A DNA stretch of 64,000 bases from JAJEBT01 sp965214975. Lineage in GTDB: Bacteria; Pseudomonadota; Alphaproteobacteria; MPNO01; UBA830. A program made the translations under genes and the position numbers. The notes beneath the pieces were generated by a model. The model made no database searches. It was given only the letters and a program-made list of their open reading frames with translations, and was not told where the DNA came from. Positions 32,761-42,231 of this stretch are shown one piece after another (positions within the stretch are counted from its first letter, which is position 1; the number at the start of each line of letters is the position of its first letter). Location: contig OZ244055.1 in NCBI GenBank assembly GCA_965214975.1, positions 868,001 through 932,000 on the forward strand, in the 5' to 3' direction.

Positions 32761-33294
32761 ATGAGCTCGGAAGACATCGTCGCGCGCCTGGTCGAGCCGC
32801 CGCTGAACGCGGCGGGCTACGACCTCGTCCGCGTCCGGCTGGCCGGAGGGCGGGCGCGGACCCTGCAGATCATGGCCGAACGCCGCGACCGCGCGGAGAT
32901 GACGGTCGAGGACTGCGCGCGGATCAGCCGCGACCTTTCGGCGGTTCTGGACGTCGAGGATCCGGTGGCGGGACCGTACACGCTGGAGGTCAGTTCGCCC
33001 GGCATCGACCGGCCGCTGGTCGGCATCGGGGATTTCGAGCGTTTCGCGGGGTTCGAGGCGAGGATCGAGACCCGGACCGCGGTCGACGGTCGCCGCCGCT
33101 TTCGCGGACGGCTCGCCGGCGTGCGGGACGGAAGCGTTCTGGTGGACGTCGACGGAACCGGCATGGCCGTGCCGCACGACGGCATCGCCCGCGCCCAGCT
33201 GGTTCTCACCGACGAACTGGTCGCGGCGGGCGGCGCGGCGCGGTGCGGCCCGGCCGGGACGCCGGACGGCACGGAAACGGAATTGCGCAAATGA
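32761..33294 (+). CDS. rimP: ribosome maturation factor RimP
   Basis: 177 residues from ATG 32761. 30S assembly factor. The opening IVARLVEPPLNAAGYDLVRV is the typical family start. The N-terminal alpha/beta domain continues to YTLEVSSPGIDRPL (the most conserved RimP motif, about 72-85), then an Sm-like C-terminal domain. The reading frame continues upstream through the terminator hairpin, so longer starts are unlikely. The stop overlaps the nusA ATG (ATGA). Confidence 0.93.
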   Translation: MSSEDIVARLVEPPLNAAGYDLVRVRLAGGRARTLQIMAERRDRAEMTVEDCARISRDLSAVLDVEDPVAGPYTLEVSSPGIDRPLVGIGDFERFAGFEARIETRTAVDGRRRFRGRLAGVRDGSVLVDVDGTGMAVPHDGIARAQLVLTDELVAAGGAARCGPAGTPDGTETELRK

Positions 33295-34931
33295 TCGACA
33301 TGGAAAACATCCCGGTCATGGGGTACGACCGGCGGGAGCTTCTGCAGATGGCGGAGGCGGTGGCCAGCGAGAAGGGGATCGAGCGCGAGGAGGTTCTGGT
33401 CGCCATGGAGGCCGCCGTGCAGAGGGCGGCGGAGAGGAAATACGGCGAGGACCACGACATCCGCGCCGTCATCGACCGCCAGAGCGGCGACATCCAGATC
33501 TCGCGCCGCCTCGAGGTCGTGGACGAGATCGAGAACGAGATCACCCAGATCACGGTCGCCGAGGCGCGGCACGTGAAGGAGGGCGCGGTTGCCGGCGAGG
33601 TTCTCGTCGATCCGCTGCCGCCGATCGACTTCGGCAGGATCGCCGCGCAGACGGCGAAGCAGGTCATCGTCCAGACCGTGCGCGAGGCCGAGCGCCGGCG
33701 CGAGTACGAGGAGTTCAAGGACCGCGTCGGCGAGATCGTCAGCGGCCTCGTCAAGCGCATCGACTACGGGCACGTCGTGGTCGATCTCGGGCGCGGCGAG
33801 GGCACGATCCGCCGCGGCGAGGGCATCCCCCGCGAGGCGGTGAACCCGGGCGACCGGATCCGCGCCTTCGTCTACGACGTGCGCCGCGAGGAACGCGGAC
33901 CCCAGGTGCTGCTGTCGCGCAGCCACCCGCAGTTCATGGCCAAGCTGTTCGCCCAGGAGGTGCCGGAGATCTACGACGGCATCATCGAGATCAGGTCGGT
34001 GGCCCGCGACCCCGGAAGCCGGGCCAAGATCGCCGTGCTCTCGAACGATTCGGGCATCGACCCCGTCGGCGCCTGCGTCGGCATGCGCGGCAGCCGGGTC
34101 CAGGCGGTGGTCGGCGAGCTGCAGGGCGAGAGGATCGACATCATCCAGTGGTCGCCCGACCCCGCGACCTTCATCGTCAACGCGCTGGCGCCGGCCGAGG
34201 TCACCAAGGTCGTGCTCGACGAGGAGAACCGGCGGCTCGAGGCCGTGATGCCCGACGACCAGCTCAGCCTCGCCATCGGCCGGCGCGGCCAGAACGTCAG
34301 GCTCGCCTCGCAGCTCACGCAGTGGGAGATCCTGATCCTCACCGAGGACGAGGAGTCCGAACGCCGCCAGGAGGAGTTCCGGTCGCGGTCGCAGGCCTTC
34401 ATGGACGGGCTCGAGGTCGACGACGTGCTCGCCCAGCTCCTGGTGGTCGAGGGCTTCGCCTCGATCGAGGACGTCGCGCTCGTGCCGATGGAGGAGCTGC
34501 TGTCGATCGAGGGTTTCGACGACGCGGTCGCCGGGGAGCTGCAGAGCCGGGCCAGAGCCTATCTTGAGGAGGAGGCCGAGCGGCTGGAGCGCGAACGCCG
34601 CGAGCTCGGCGTCGAGGACGCGGTCGCCGCCGTGGAGGGGCTGACGCCCGCCATGCTGGTCGCGCTCGGCGAGGCCGGAATCCGGACCCTCGACGATCTC
34701 GGCGACCTGGCCTCCGACGAGCTGACGGCGCCGGGCGACCACGAGGGCGCGGGGCGTGGCATCCTCGCCGATTTCGAGCTCGACGAGGAACGGGCCAACG
34801 CCGTCATCATGGCCGCCCGCGCCCACTGGTTCGACGACGACGGGCAGGCCGGCGACGCGGCACCGGCCGCCGGGGAGGCCCCGGAGGACGAAACGGCCGA
34901 GGCGGCCGGAGCGGCCGGAGACGGGGCCTGA
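33291..34931 (+). CDS. nusA: transcription termination/antitermination factor NusA
   Basis: 546 residues. N-terminal RNA polymerase-binding domain (RRELLQMAEAVASEKGIERE), S1 domain (about 130-200), two KH domains with IGxxG-like loops (GMRGSRVQAVVGEL and AIGRRGQNVRLASQL). The C-terminus has two acidic helix-hairpin repeats (LLVVEGFASIEDVALVP, GLTPAMLVALGEAGIRTLDD), typical of Proteobacteria. Ends in an Ala/Glu-rich tail. Couples transcription elongation, pausing and termination. Overlaps rimP and is followed 6 bp later by the ylxR gene. Confidence 0.98.
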   Translation: MIDMENIPVMGYDRRELLQMAEAVASEKGIEREEVLVAMEAAVQRAAERKYGEDHDIRAVIDRQSGDIQISRRLEVVDEIENEITQITVAEARHVKEGAVAGEVLVDPLPPIDFGRIAAQTAKQVIVQTVREAERRREYEEFKDRVGEIVSGLVKRIDYGHVVVDLGRGEGTIRRGEGIPREAVNPGDRIRAFVYDVRREERGPQVLLSRSHPQFMAKLFAQEVPEIYDGIIEIRSVARDPGSRAKIAVLSNDSGIDPVGACVGMRGSRVQAVVGELQGERIDIIQWSPDPATFIVNALAPAEVTKVVLDEENRRLEAVMPDDQLSLAIGRRGQNVRLASQLTQWEILILTEDEESERRQEEFRSRSQAFMDGLEVDDVLAQLLVVEGFASIEDVALVPMEELLSIEGFDDAVAGELQSRARAYLEEEAERLERERRELGVEDAVAAVEGLTPAMLVALGEAGIRTLDDLGDLASDELTAPGDHEGAGRGILADFELDEERANAVIMAARAHWFDDDGQAGDAAPAAGEAPEDETAEAAGAAGDGA

Positions 34932-34937
34932 CCGGCG

Positions 34938-35567
34938 ATGGCGGCCGGCCGCGGCACCGGCGACGGCCCGCGCCGCCGCTGCATCGTCACGCGGCGCGGC
35001 GGCTCCCGGGGGGAGCTCGTCCGGTTCGCGGTCTCGCCCGAGGGCGAGGTGGTTCCGGACGTCGCCGAGCGCCTTCCCGGCCGCGGTTTGTGGGTGAGCG
35101 CCCGCGCGGATATAGTGGGACGCGCCTGCGCGGAGAACGCGTTTGCGCGGGCGGCGCGCGGGGACGTGCGGGTGCCGGCCGATCTGCCCGAGCGGCTGCG
35201 CGAGGCGCTGGACCGGCAGTGCATGGCGCTGGTCTCCCTGGCGCGGCGCAGCGGAGCGGCGGTCGCGGGCCTCGAGAAGGTCCGCGCGATGGTGCGCGGC
35301 GGAGGCGCGGGCGTCCTGCTCGAGGCCTCCGACGGCGCGCCCGACGGCAGAGAGAGGGTTCTGCGCGGCGCCGGAACGGTCCCGGTCGTCTCGCTGTGGA
35401 CGGCGCGCGATCTCGGAGCGCCGTTCGGGCGGGACCGCGTGGTCCATGCCGCGATCGGCCGAGGCGGCGCGTGCGACCGCTTCGTGCGCGAGGCGGCGCG
35501 GTTGGAAGCCCTGCGTCGCGGCCCCTCGGGGACGGACGGGGAATGCGGGAAAGCTGACGGAAGATGA
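34938..35567 (+). CDS. YlxR (DUF448)-L7Ae-like RNA-binding protein
   Basis: 209 residues in two parts. Residues 10-80 are a YlxR/DUF448 domain (RRRCIVTRRGGSRGELVRFA, then GRGLWVSARADIV). Residues about 90-190 resemble an L7Ae/L30e fold (LVSLARRSGAAVAGLEKVRA then GVLLEASDGA). This fused form between nusA and infB is typical of alphaproteobacteria, where the Gram-positive ylxR and ylxQ genes are joined. YlxR binds RNA and has been proposed to act as a regulator. The TGA overlaps the infB ATG. Confidence 0.9.
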   Translation: MAAGRGTGDGPRRRCIVTRRGGSRGELVRFAVSPEGEVVPDVAERLPGRGLWVSARADIVGRACAENAFARAARGDVRVPADLPERLREALDRQCMALVSLARRSGAAVAGLEKVRAMVRGGGAGVLLEASDGAPDGRERVLRGAGTVPVVSLWTARDLGAPFGRDRVVHAAIGRGGACDRFVREAARLEALRRGPSGTDGECGKADGR

Positions 35568-38122
35568 CGGACACCACGGAAAAGACCGGCTCCGGGAAGC
35601 GCGGGACGCTCTCGATCTCGACCGCGGGCCGCCTCGGACCCAGGAGGGCCGCCGAGGGCAGGCAGGCACGCCAGAACTTCTCGCACGGGCGCACCAACAC
35701 GGTCGCCGTCGAGGTCAAGCCGGCGCGGCGCAGGGCCAAGCCCAAGCCCGCGGAGGATCCCGCCGTCGCCGCCCCGAGCGCGGCTCCGGAGGCGGCCCCC
35801 GGGGACGGAAAGACGCCCGAGACCGGGACGCGGTCCGCGGAGGCCGCGCTGCGCAACCTCACCGACCGGGAGCGCGCGGCGCGCATCCGGGCGCTCGAGG
35901 GCGCGCACCAGACCGAGCAGGCGATCGCGGAGAGCCAGGCCACCCGCGAGGCGCTGGAGACCCGCCGCCGGGAGGAGGAGCGGCTGCGCCGGGAGCTCGA
36001 GGAACAGCGGCGCACCGAGGAGGCCGAGCGGCGCCGGGAGGAGGAGGAGGCGCGTCGCCGCCAGGAGGCGGAGACCGCGCGCAAGGCGGCCGAGCAGGCC
36101 AAGCGTCTCGAGGGGCGCGTGCCCGCGGGCGATTCCGCGGCCGCCAAGCCGGCGCCGGGACGGGCCAGGGAGGACGCGCGCCAGCGGCCGGACCGGCGCC
36201 AGCCGTCGGGCCGTCCGACCGGCGGACGCCGGCGCGACCGCAAGATCACGATCTCCAAGGTCGACCGCATCCTCAACGAGGACGAGCGCCAGCGCAGCCT
36301 GGCGTCGCAGCGCCGCCGTCGCGAGCGCGAGCGGCAGGCCGAGCAGAAGAAGGAGACCGCGAAGGTCTTCCGCGAGGTGACCGTCCCGGAGACGATCACG
36401 GTCCAGGAACTTGCCAACCGCATGACCGAGCGCGCCGGCGACGTGACCAAGGCGCTGATGAACAACGGCATCATGGCGACCATCACCCAGACCATCGACG
36501 CCGACACCGCGCAGCTGATCGTCGAGGAGTTCGGGCACACCGCCAAGCGCGTGGCCGCCTCGGACGTCGAGATCGGGATCCAGGGCGCGGCCGACGAGGA
36601 GGCCGCGCTGGAGCCGCGGCCACCGGTGGTGACCGTGATGGGCCATGTCGACCACGGCAAGACGTCGCTTCTGGACGCCCTGCGCAAGACCGACGTCGCG
36701 GGCGGAGAGGCCGGCGGCATCACCCAGCACATCGGCGCCTACCAGGTCGCGCTCGGGGACGGCCACCGCATCACCTTCGTGGACACGCCGGGCCACGAGG
36801 CCTTCACGGAAATGCGGGCCCGCGGCGCCAACATCACCGACATCGTGATCGTTGTCGTCGCCGCCGACGACGGCGTCATGCCGCAGACGGCGGAGGCCAT
36901 CAACCACGCCAGGGCGGCCGGGGTCCAGATCGTCGTGGCCATCAACAAGATCGACCGCCCCGAAGCCGACCCCGGCCGGGTGCGCAACGAGCTGCTTTCC
37001 CACGACGTGGTCGTCGAGAGCCTCGGCGGCGACGTCCAGGACGTGGAGATCTCGGCCACCGCGGGAACCAATCTCGACAAGCTCGTGGAGGCGGTCGCCC
37101 TGCTTGCCGAGACGCTCGAGCTCAGGGCCAACCCGCGCCGCGCCGCCGACGGCGTGATCGTCGAGGCGGGGCTGGACAGCGGCCGCGGCGCGGTCGCGAC
37201 CGCGCTGGTCAAGCGCGGCACGCTGCAGGTCGGCGACATCGTGGTCGGGGGCTGCGAATGGGGCAAGGTGCGGGCGCTGCTCGACGACGCCGGGCGGCGC
37301 ATCGGAGGCGCGGGGCCCTCGACGCCGGTCGAGATCCTGGGGTGGAACGGCGCGCCGGACGTGGGCGATCCGCTGGTCGTCGTCGAATCCGAGCAGCGGG
37401 CCCGCGAGATCACGGAGTTCCGGCGCGAAAGCAGGCGCGGCGCCAGGATCCAGGCCGGGGTGCGCGGACCGGTCGACGAGATTCTCATGCAGATCCAGAA
37501 AGGGGAGCTCAAGAAGGTTCCCATCGTCGTCAAGGGCGACGCGCAGGGCTCCATCGAGGCGATCACGCAGAGCCTGCAGAAGCTCGGCAACGACGAGGTG
37601 TCGGTCGACGTCGTCCATGCCGGCGTCGGCGCCATCGTGGAATCCGACGTCACGCTGGCCGATGCCTCGAACGCGCTGCTCGCGGGCTTCAACGTGCGCG
37701 CCAACGCCAAGGCCCGGACCATGGCGCAGCGCGAGGGAATCGAGATCCGGTACTACTCGGTCATCTACGACCTCATCGACTACATGAAGCAGGTGCTGGG
37801 CGGCATGCTGGCGCCGGAGCGGCGCGAGACCTTCCTCGGGAACGCGGAGGTCCGGGAGATCTTCAACATCTCCAGGGTCGGACGGGTCGCGGGCTGCGGG
37901 GTCACCGAGGGGGTGGTGCGGCGCGGCGCGCGGGTGCGGCTGCTGCGGGACAGCACGGTGATCCACGAAGGCCGGCTGTCGACGCTCAAACGCTTCAAGG
38001 ACGAGGTCCAGGAGGTCGCCCAGGGCTTCGAGTGCGGCATGGCGTTCGAGAACTACCAGGATCTCCGCCAGGGGGACGTCATCGAATGCTTCGACGTCGA
38101 AGAGATCGTCCGCACGCTGTAG
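35564..38122 (+). CDS. infB: translation initiation factor IF-2
   Basis: 852 residues. A long charged, coiled-coil-like N-terminal region (Arg/Glu-rich, about 100-260) precedes the IF2_N module (VQELANRMTERAGDVTKALM). The GTPase domain starts at about 357: GHVDHGKTS (G1), DTPGHEAF (G3) and NKIDRPEAD (G4). Domains II-IV carry the fMet-tRNA-binding C-terminus ending EIVRTL. Positions initiator tRNA on the 30S subunit. Start 35564 overlaps the preceding stop by 4 bp. Confidence 0.98.
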   Translation: MTDTTEKTGSGKRGTLSISTAGRLGPRRAAEGRQARQNFSHGRTNTVAVEVKPARRRAKPKPAEDPAVAAPSAAPEAAPGDGKTPETGTRSAEAALRNLTDRERAARIRALEGAHQTEQAIAESQATREALETRRREEERLRRELEEQRRTEEAERRREEEEARRRQEAETARKAAEQAKRLEGRVPAGDSAAAKPAPGRAREDARQRPDRRQPSGRPTGGRRRDRKITISKVDRILNEDERQRSLASQRRRRERERQAEQKKETAKVFREVTVPETITVQELANRMTERAGDVTKALMNNGIMATITQTIDADTAQLIVEEFGHTAKRVAASDVEIGIQGAADEEAALEPRPPVVTVMGHVDHGKTSLLDALRKTDVAGGEAGGITQHIGAYQVALGDGHRITFVDTPGHEAFTEMRARGANITDIVIVVVAADDGVMPQTAEAINHARAAGVQIVVAINKIDRPEADPGRVRNELLSHDVVVESLGGDVQDVEISATAGTNLDKLVEAVALLAETLELRANPRRAADGVIVEAGLDSGRGAVATALVKRGTLQVGDIVVGGCEWGKVRALLDDAGRRIGGAGPSTPVEILGWNGAPDVGDPLVVVESEQRAREITEFRRESRRGARIQAGVRGPVDEILMQIQKGELKKVPIVVKGDAQGSIEAITQSLQKLGNDEVSVDVVHAGVGAIVESDVTLADASNALLAGFNVRANAKARTMAQREGIEIRYYSVIYDLIDYMKQVLGGMLAPERRETFLGNAEVREIFNISRVGRVAGCGVTEGVVRRGARVRLLRDSTVIHEGRLSTLKRFKDEVQEVAQGFECGMAFENYQDLRQGDVIECFDVEEIVRTL

Positions 38123-38147
38123 CGCCGGCGCCGCGCCGCGCGACGTG

Positions 38148-38573
38148 ATGGCGGCGCGTTCCCGGCGGCGGAGGGCGGCGGAGGGGCCGAGCCAGCGCCA
38201 GCTCCGGGTCGGCGAGGCGATCCGGCATGCCCTGGCGCGCCTTCTCGAGCGCGGCGAGGCCGCGGATCCGGGACTCGCGGACGTGCCGATCACCGTGACG
38301 GAGGTCGCGGTCAGCCCGGATCTCCGCAACGCCACCGCCTACGTCATGCCGCTGGGGGGCGGCAACGCCGAAGGGGTGCTCGGGCGCCTGCGCCGCGCGG
38401 CGCCGTTTTTCCGGCGGCGCGTCGGCGGGGCGGTCGCCCTCAAGCGGCTGCCGGCGCTGCGGTTCGAGATCGATTCCCGCTTCGACGCCGCCGACCGCGT
38501 CGCCGAACTGCTGCGCCGGCCGTCGGTCGCGGAGGATCTGGGGCGGGCCGGAGAGGCGGACGGATCCCGATGA
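38148..38573 (+). CDS. rbfA: 30S ribosome-binding factor RbfA
   Basis: 141 residues. Basic N-terminus (MAARSRRRRAAEG), then the KH-type II fold: QRQLRVGEAIRHALARLLER, VPITVTEVAVSPDLRNATAY and the C-terminal LKRLPALRFEIDSRFDAADR that contains the family signature. Cold-adaptive 16S maturation factor. GTG 38145 directly precedes ATG 38148; ATG preferred. Its stop overlaps the truB start. Confidence 0.95.
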   Translation: MAARSRRRRAAEGPSQRQLRVGEAIRHALARLLERGEAADPGLADVPITVTEVAVSPDLRNATAYVMPLGGGNAEGVLGRLRRAAPFFRRRVGGAVALKRLPALRFEIDSRFDAADRVAELLRRPSVAEDLGRAGEADGSR

Positions 38574-39499
38574 GGGCCCGCAAGGGCGATCCGGTGCATG
38601 GCTGGGTCGTGATCGACAAGGCCCTGGGGCCGACGTCCGCCGCGACCGTCTCCCGGGTGCGACGCCTGTTCAACGCCCGGCGGGCGGGGCATGCGGGAAC
38701 CCTCGACCCGCTGGCCACGGGCGTGCTGCCGATCGCTCTCGGCGAGGCGACGAAGGCGGTCTCGAGACTCGTGGACAGCGGAAAGTCCTACCGTTTCACG
38801 GCGCGTTTCGGCGTCGGCCGGGACACGGACGACGCCGAGGGCCGCGTGACCTCGGTCAGCGACGTCCGCCCCGGCGACCGCGAGCTGCGGGCGGCGCTGG
38901 GGGAGTTCCGCGGCACCGTCGTCCAGAGGCCGCCGCTCTACTCGGCGGTGCGCGTGGGCGGCCGCCGGTCGCATGCGCGGGCGCGGTCCGGAGAGACGGC
39001 GCCGCCGCCGCCGCGCGAGGTCCGGGTCGACGCCTTCGACCTGGTCGACCGTCCCGACCGCGACACCGCGGTCTTCGAGGTCGTCTGCGGCAAGGGCACC
39101 TACGTGCGCAGCCTGGTGCGCGACCTGGCGGCCCGCCTGGGCAGCTGCGCCCACGTGGTCGCGCTCCGCCGGACGGCGGTCGGGCCGTTCGGGGAGAAGG
39201 ACGCGGTGGGGCTGGAAAAGATCTCCGGAACCGGCTATAACGCGCCCGGTTGCCGTCACCTGCTCCCCGTCGCCGCCGCGCTGGACGACATCCCGGCGCT
39301 GTCGCTGACGGAAGCGGAAGCGGCTGGCATGCGCAACGGCTGCGCCGTGCCGGCGGCGGAGGGCCGCGTTCGCGGCGCGGGCATCGTCGTCGGCACGGAG
39401 CGGGAGACGGTGCTGTGCGTCGGTCCGGAGGAGACCCCGGTGGCGCTGGCGCGGCTCGTCGGCCGAGAGATCAGGCCTTTCAGGGTTTTCAATCTGTGA
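38570..39499 (+). CDS. truB: tRNA pseudouridine(55) synthase TruB
   Basis: 309 residues. Catalytic Asp46 in HAGTLDPLATGVLPIALG, then the Lys/Tyr segment SYRFTARFGVGRDTDD, VQRPPLYSAVRVGGRR and CGKGTYVRSLVRDLAARLG. C-terminal PUA-like region with LTEAEAAGMRNG. Makes pseudouridine 55 in the T loop of tRNAs. ATGA junction with rbfA, 33 bp before rpsO. Confidence 0.97.
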   Translation: MRARKGDPVHGWVVIDKALGPTSAATVSRVRRLFNARRAGHAGTLDPLATGVLPIALGEATKAVSRLVDSGKSYRFTARFGVGRDTDDAEGRVTSVSDVRPGDRELRAALGEFRGTVVQRPPLYSAVRVGGRRSHARARSGETAPPPPREVRVDAFDLVDRPDRDTAVFEVVCGKGTYVRSLVRDLAARLGSCAHVVALRRTAVGPFGEKDAVGLEKISGTGYNAPGCRHLLPVAAALDDIPALSLTEAEAAGMRNGCAVPAAEGRVRGAGIVVGTERETVLCVGPEETPVALARLVGREIRPFRVFNL

Positions 39500-39532
39500 A
39501 GGCGCGCCGAGGCGCGGAAAACGGAGTCCAAG

Positions 39533-39802
39533 ATGTCGATCACGGCAGAACGCAAGGCCGAGCTGGTCAGGGAATACGCGACCGGGAACCGGGACACCGG
39601 CTCCCCCGAGGTCCAGGTGGCCATTCTCTCGGAGCGCATCCGCAACCTCACCGGGCACATGGGCGCGCACGGAAAGGACTTCCACTCGCGCCGGGGCCTG
39701 CTGACGATGGTGGGCCGCCGCCGGCGCCTGCTCGACTATCTCAAGCGCAAGGACGAGGGGCGCTACCGCGCCCTCATCGAACGCCTGGGTCTCAGGCGCT
39801 GA
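39533..39802 (+). CDS. rpsO: 30S ribosomal protein S15
   Basis: 89 residues, the universal length. MSITAERKAELVREYATGNR then DTGSPEVQVAILSERIRNLT, the GRRRRLLDYLKRKD motif and the terminal ERLGLRR. Primary 16S rRNA binder of the platform. Last gene before pnp, as in most proteobacteria. Confidence 0.98.
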   Translation: MSITAERKAELVREYATGNRDTGSPEVQVAILSERIRNLTGHMGAHGKDFHSRRGLLTMVGRRRRLLDYLKRKDEGRYRALIERLGLRR

Positions 39803-39808
39803 CCGCAG

Positions 39809-39839
39809 GCGCGCCCGCCCCGCGGGGCAGGAGGCGCGC
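39809..39839 (+). promoter_or_regulatory. hairpin in the rpsO-pnp intergenic region
   Basis: GGCGCGCC pairs with the later GGCGCGC, enclosing a GCCCCGCGGGGC palindrome, between the rpsO stop and pnp. In other proteobacteria a long stem here is cut by RNase III and mediates Pnp autocontrol. That role is inferred by position only. Confidence 0.35.
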
Positions 39840-39969
39840 GATCCGCGGCCATGGTGGCCGCACGAAGCCCGCCGGGACAGCAACACCCGGCGGCGGCGGC
39901 GTCCGGGAGGATGCCGCGAGGTTCGGTCCGGCGACATGTGGTGCCGGGCCACGGGAAGGACAGCAACGC

Positions 39970-42114
39970 ATGTTTTCGGTACATCGCAAGGAAATCCAGT
40001 GGGCGGGGCGTCCGCTGGTCATCGAGACGGGAAAGATCGCGCGTCAGGCCGACGGCGCGGTGATGGCGAGCTACGGCGGCACCACGGTGCTGTGCACCGC
40101 GGTGGCGCAGAAGAGCCCGAGACCCGGAGCGGACTTCTTCCCGCTCACGGTGAACTACCAGGAAAAGACCTTCGCGGCCGGGAAGATCCCCGGAGGCTTC
40201 TTCAAGCGCGAGGGACGGCCGTCCGAGAAGGAGACGCTGACGTCGCGGCTCATCGACCGTCCGGTGCGTCCGCTCTTCGCGGACGGCTTCCGCCACGAGA
40301 CCCAGGTCATCTGCACGGTGATGGCCCACGATCTCGAGAACGACCCCGACATCGTGGCCCTGGTCGGCGCCTCCGCGGCGCTGACGATCTCCGGGCTTCC
40401 GTTCCTGGGGCCGATCGGCGGCGCCCGCGTGGGCTGGGTCGACGGCGCCTACGTTCTCAACCCGCTGCCCGGGCAGCTCGCCGAGAGCGGCCTCGACATG
40501 GTGGTCGCCGGCACGGCCGACGCCGTGAACATGGTCGAATCGGAGGCCCGGGAGCTCTCCGAGGACGTGATGCTCGGGGCGGTGATGTTCGCGTTCCGCG
40601 AATTCCAGCCGGTGATCGAGATGATCGTCGACCTCGCCGAGCAATGCGCCAAGGCGCCCTGGGAACTGCCGGAGACGCCCGCCGACGAGGACTCCCTCCT
40701 GGCCCGGGTGCGCGAGGTCGCCGAAGGGCCCCTGCGCGAGGCGTACGGGGAGACGGTCAAGCAGAGCCGCGTCGAGAAGGTCGCCGCGGCCAGGGCGGCC
40801 GCGGCCGCCTCCGTGGCCGGCGACGACCCGGAGACCGCCGAGCGCGTGGGCGCGATGCTGAAGACCGTGGAGAAGGACATCGTCCGCAAGGCGATTCTCG
40901 ACACCGGCCGGCGCATCGACAGCCGGGCGCTCGACGTCGTGCGCCCGATCGAGACCGAGGTCGGCGTCCTGCCGCGGGCCCACGGGTCGGCGCTGTTCAC
41001 CAGGGGCGAGACCCAGGCCATCGTCGCCACCACCCTCGGGACGGGCCAGGACGAGCAGATCGTCGACGCCCTCGAAGGGGAGTACCGCGAGCGTTTCCTG
41101 CTGCACTACAACTTCCCGCCGTACTCGGTCGGGGAGGCCGCCTTCCTGCGCTCGCCGGGCCGCCGCGAGATCGGCCACGGTAAGCTGGCCTGGCGGGCGA
41201 TTCGCCCGCTGCTGCCGTCGAAGGACGACTTTCCCTACACGATCCGGGTGGTTTCGGAGATCACCGAATCCAACGGCTCGTCGTCGATGGCCACGGTCTG
41301 CGGCTCCTCGCTTTCCCTGATGGATTCCGGCGTGCCGCTGCGCCGCCCCTGCGCAGGCATCGCCATGGGCCTGATCAAGGAGGGGGAGCGTTTCGCGGTG
41401 CTGTCCGACATTCTCGGCGACGAGGACCACCTCGGCGACATGGACTTCAAGGTCGCGGGGACGGAAGGCGGGATCACCGCGCTCCAGATGGACATCAAGA
41501 TCAACGGGATCACCGAGGAGATCATGTCCGCGGCTCTCGAGCAGGCCGGCCGCGGGCGCAGGCACATTCTCGGCGAGATGGCGCGCGCGATCGAGATCTC
41601 CCGCGGCGAGGTCAGCGAGTTCGCGCCGCGCATCACGACCCTCAAGATCCCGGTCGACAAGATCCGCGACGTCATCGGAAGCGGAGGCAAGGTCATCCGC
41701 GAGATCTGCGAGCAGACCGGCGCCAAGATCGACATCGAGGACGACGGCACCGTGAAGGTCGCCTCCGCGGACAGCGCGGCGAGCCAGGCGGCGGTCGACT
41801 GGATCCGCTCGATCGTGGCCGAGCCGGAGGTGGGCGTGATCTATTCCGGAAAGGTCGTGAAGGTCGTCGACTTCGGCGCTTTCGTGAACTTCATGGGCAA
41901 CCGCGACGGCCTGGTCCACATTTCCGAGCTCCTCGACCGCAGGGTCGGCAAGGTCACCGACGTCGTCAACGAGGGCGACGAGGTCAAGGTCAAGGTTCTG
42001 GCAATCGACGACCGGGGCCGCGTGAGGCTCTCCATGCGGGTTGTCGACCAGAAGACCGGCGCCGATCTCCAGGACGCCAAGACGGGCGCGCCCGACGTTC
42101 AGGCGGCTTCCTGA
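39970..42114 (+). CDS. pnp: polyribonucleotide nucleotidyltransferase
   Basis: 714 residues from ATG 39970 (AAGGA 5-9 nt upstream). Two RNase PH cores (about 10-220 and 310-540) joined by a helical linker rich in Ala. The second core has the catalytic region FSVGEAAFLRSPGRREIGHG-like (YSVGEAAFLRSPGRREIGHG) and VCGSSLSLMDSGVPLRRPCA. C-terminal KH domain (VIGSGGKVIREICEQTG) and S1 domain (VDFGAFVNFMGNRDGLVHIS). Phosphorolytic 3'-5' exoribonuclease of the degradosome. Confidence 0.98.
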   Translation: MFSVHRKEIQWAGRPLVIETGKIARQADGAVMASYGGTTVLCTAVAQKSPRPGADFFPLTVNYQEKTFAAGKIPGGFFKREGRPSEKETLTSRLIDRPVRPLFADGFRHETQVICTVMAHDLENDPDIVALVGASAALTISGLPFLGPIGGARVGWVDGAYVLNPLPGQLAESGLDMVVAGTADAVNMVESEARELSEDVMLGAVMFAFREFQPVIEMIVDLAEQCAKAPWELPETPADEDSLLARVREVAEGPLREAYGETVKQSRVEKVAAARAAAAASVAGDDPETAERVGAMLKTVEKDIVRKAILDTGRRIDSRALDVVRPIETEVGVLPRAHGSALFTRGETQAIVATTLGTGQDEQIVDALEGEYRERFLLHYNFPPYSVGEAAFLRSPGRREIGHGKLAWRAIRPLLPSKDDFPYTIRVVSEITESNGSSSMATVCGSSLSLMDSGVPLRRPCAGIAMGLIKEGERFAVLSDILGDEDHLGDMDFKVAGTEGGITALQMDIKINGITEEIMSAALEQAGRGRRHILGEMARAIEISRGEVSEFAPRITTLKIPVDKIRDVIGSGGKVIREICEQTGAKIDIEDDGTVKVASADSAASQAAVDWIRSIVAEPEVGVIYSGKVVKVVDFGAFVNFMGNRDGLVHISELLDRRVGKVTDVVNEGDEVKVKVLAIDDRGRVRLSMRVVDQKTGADLQDAKTGAPDVQAAS

Positions 42115-42139
42115 GCGCGGCCGCGCCGCCGTTCCGGTG

Positions 42140-42168
42140 CTGACCGTTCCGGGCGGATCTCCTATAAT
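42140..42168 (+). promoter_or_regulatory. sigma70-type promoter upstream of the nitronate-monooxygenase-like gene
   Basis: CTGACC (42140-42145), 17 bp spacer, then a perfect TATAAT (42163-42168), 64 bp before the GTG start. The gene therefore probably has its own transcript and is not an extension of the pnp operon. Confidence 0.55.
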
Positions 42169-42231
42169 GGCGCCGGACGGGGGCCGGTCGCGGCCGGCCG
42201 TTCCGGGTCGGCAGCAGGCTGGAGCACGGTC

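Noticed and set aside
34559..38335. A 1258-codon minus-strand frame opposite nusA/infB
   Set aside because: Antisense shadow of conserved housekeeping genes; no family resemblance, no ribosome-binding site.
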